This document shows, piece by piece, positions 6,593 to 7,334 of a DNA stretch of 7,334 bases. Within the stretch, counting starts at the first letter, position 1, and the number at the start of each line of letters is the position of its first letter. The notes beneath the pieces were generated by a model. The model ran no database searches, had not been told where the DNA came from, and was given only the letters and a program-made list of their open reading frames with translations. Origin of the DNA: Chloroflexota bacterium (lineage in GTDB: Bacteria > Chloroflexota > Anaerolineae > CG2-30-64-16); the NCBI GenBank assembly GCA_029555885.1, contig JAKPQT010000246.1:1-7334 (forward strand), given 5' to 3'. The translations under genes were made by a program, and so were the position numbers.

Positions 6593-7334
6593 GGTGCGGC
6601 TGGCTCCGGGCCTGCGGGCACCGGTTGCTCTGCGACTTCGTACCCGCGGCCGGTAATGGTCGGGCCATCGAGCGTCCACACGGGCCGGTCGGGATACGCG
6701 GCCAGCAGGGCGGCGCGTGTCCGGTCGTCCGGCGCCCAGGCATACACCGGTGCATCGGCATGGAGGTCCAACGGGTTGTAGACCGCAGCAGAGGTGTAGT
6801 CCGGGTGCGACTCGCCCCGGATAAGCACCAGGCTGCGGCCAAAGTCATACTTGGCGGCCAGCTCGCGCACATCAGGGCGCATGCCCCAGAAGTGGTAATA
6901 CTTGTCGGTCGCGCGCCAGGGAAAGTAGTTGACCAGCGCCAGAAGAGCCAGCAGCCCTACCGCAGCCAGCACCCGGCTTTCGGCCTGCGTCACGCCGGAA
7001 GCGGCGAGCCGGTCGCCCAGAATCTGCATGCCCCGGACGGTCAGGGCGACCAGCGGAATCACCATGGCGTACCAGTAACGCGCACCGAAGTCCGGCCCGC
7101 CGCTGTAATAGTAGAAGAAGTAGGCCGTGAAAACTGCCAGCATCACCGCGACCATCAGCCTGTCGCTGCGCGAGAGCCGGCTCGCAACGAGCGCAATGGC
7201 TGCCAGCAGGAGCGAGCCGGTGCTCCAGCCGAACAGCTCCGTGTTGAGCGAGTGGCCGTTCAGGTTGGCGTTGATGAGCGCATCCACCGGGCTGTGGCCG
7301 GGATTCGGGTCCAGCGCCCAGCCGAACCCCTTCT
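6589..7334 (-). CDS. GT39/PMT-like membrane protein, 5' end cut by window edge
   Basis: This reading frame is open to the right edge, so the start lies outside; 247 C-terminal residues are visible, beginning KGFGWALDPNPGHSP. The GTG at 7285-7287 is internal and not a real start. Four hydrophobic segments follow: SLLLAAIALVAS, RLMVAVMLAVFTAYFFYYY, WYAMVIPLVALTVRG and VLAAVGLLALLALVNYF. A loop SGGPDFGARYWYAM sits between the second and third, resembling the GPRYYYE-type loop of GT39-like mannosyltransferases. The last 115 or so residues form a soluble tail with VLIRGESHPDYTSAAVYNPLDL and a short LAAYPDRPVWTLDG near the end. Such GT-C proteins usually transfer sugars from polyprenyl-phosphate donors on the outer face of the membrane. 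The catalytic acidic loop would lie in the missing N-terminal part, so activity cannot be judged here. Its stop overlaps the SDR start by four bases. It might instead be a non-catalytic membrane protein of the same fold. Confidence 0.75.
   Translation of the reverse strand, partial: KGFGWALDPNPGHSPVDALINANLNGHSLNTELFGWSTGSLLLAAIALVASRLSRSDRLMVAVMLAVFTAYFFYYYSGGPDFGARYWYAMVIPLVALTVRGMQILGDRLAASGVTQAESRVLAAVGLLALLALVNYFPWRATDKYYHFWGMRPDVRELAAKYDFGRSLVLIRGESHPDYTSAAVYNPLDLHADAPVYAWAPDDRTRAALLAAYPDRPVWTLDGPTITGRGYEVAEQPVPAGPEPAAP

Noticed and set aside
6593..6679. In-frame 29-codon N-terminal extension of the SDR
   Set aside because: It overlaps the end of the membrane protein gene and is basic and low-complexity; the ATGA overlap start fits the operon style.

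Overview
The window is a dense block of seven genes, all read from the minus strand, with almost no space between them. Transcription runs from right to left. Both ends are cut: the first gene enters from beyond position 7334 and the last leaves past position 1. The DNA is GC-rich (roughly 60% or more by eye) and evenly composed. The GC content, the GT39-like membrane glycosyltransferase and the gene style would suit a Chloroflexota (Anaerolineae-like) or similar environmental bacterium. That placement is a weak inference; no rRNA or marker gene is present.

Layout in transcription order: (1) 7334-6589, the C-terminal part of a polytopic membrane protein resembling GT39/PMT glycosyltransferases; (2) 6592-5579, an extended SDR nucleotide-sugar reductase/epimerase; (3) 5559-3505, a 684-residue radical SAM protein with an N-terminal B12-binding-like domain and a long C-terminal half I cannot assign; (4) 3508-2711, a soluble family 2 glycosyltransferase of the polyprenyl-phosphate-hexose synthase type; (5) 2697-1423, a zinc-finger SAM-dependent sugar C-methyltransferase of the TylC3/TcaB9/NovU type; (6) 1421-657, glucose-1-phosphate cytidylyltransferase RfbF; (7) 663-1, the N-terminal two thirds of a CDP-glucose 4,6-dehydratase-type SDR (RfbG-like).

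Taken together this is a surface-glycan operon. RfbF makes CDP-glucose and RfbG makes CDP-4-keto-6-deoxyglucose. The C-methyltransferase can then add a methyl group to a carbon next to the ketone, and the SDR at 5579-6592 is a candidate for the final keto reduction or epimerisation. The predicted product is a CDP-linked, C-methyl-branched 6-deoxyhexose. The GT2 enzyme and the membrane glycosyltransferase could move a sugar via a polyprenyl phosphate donor. The radical SAM protein is the part with no obvious place in known pathways and is the most interesting item here.

Gene junctions are a 4-base ATGA overlap (twice), 19 bases, 13 bases, 1 base, and a 4- or 7-base overlap. This points to one polycistronic, translationally coupled unit. 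There is no intergenic stretch over 20 bases, and I see no promoter, terminator, RNA gene, mobile element or CRISPR array.
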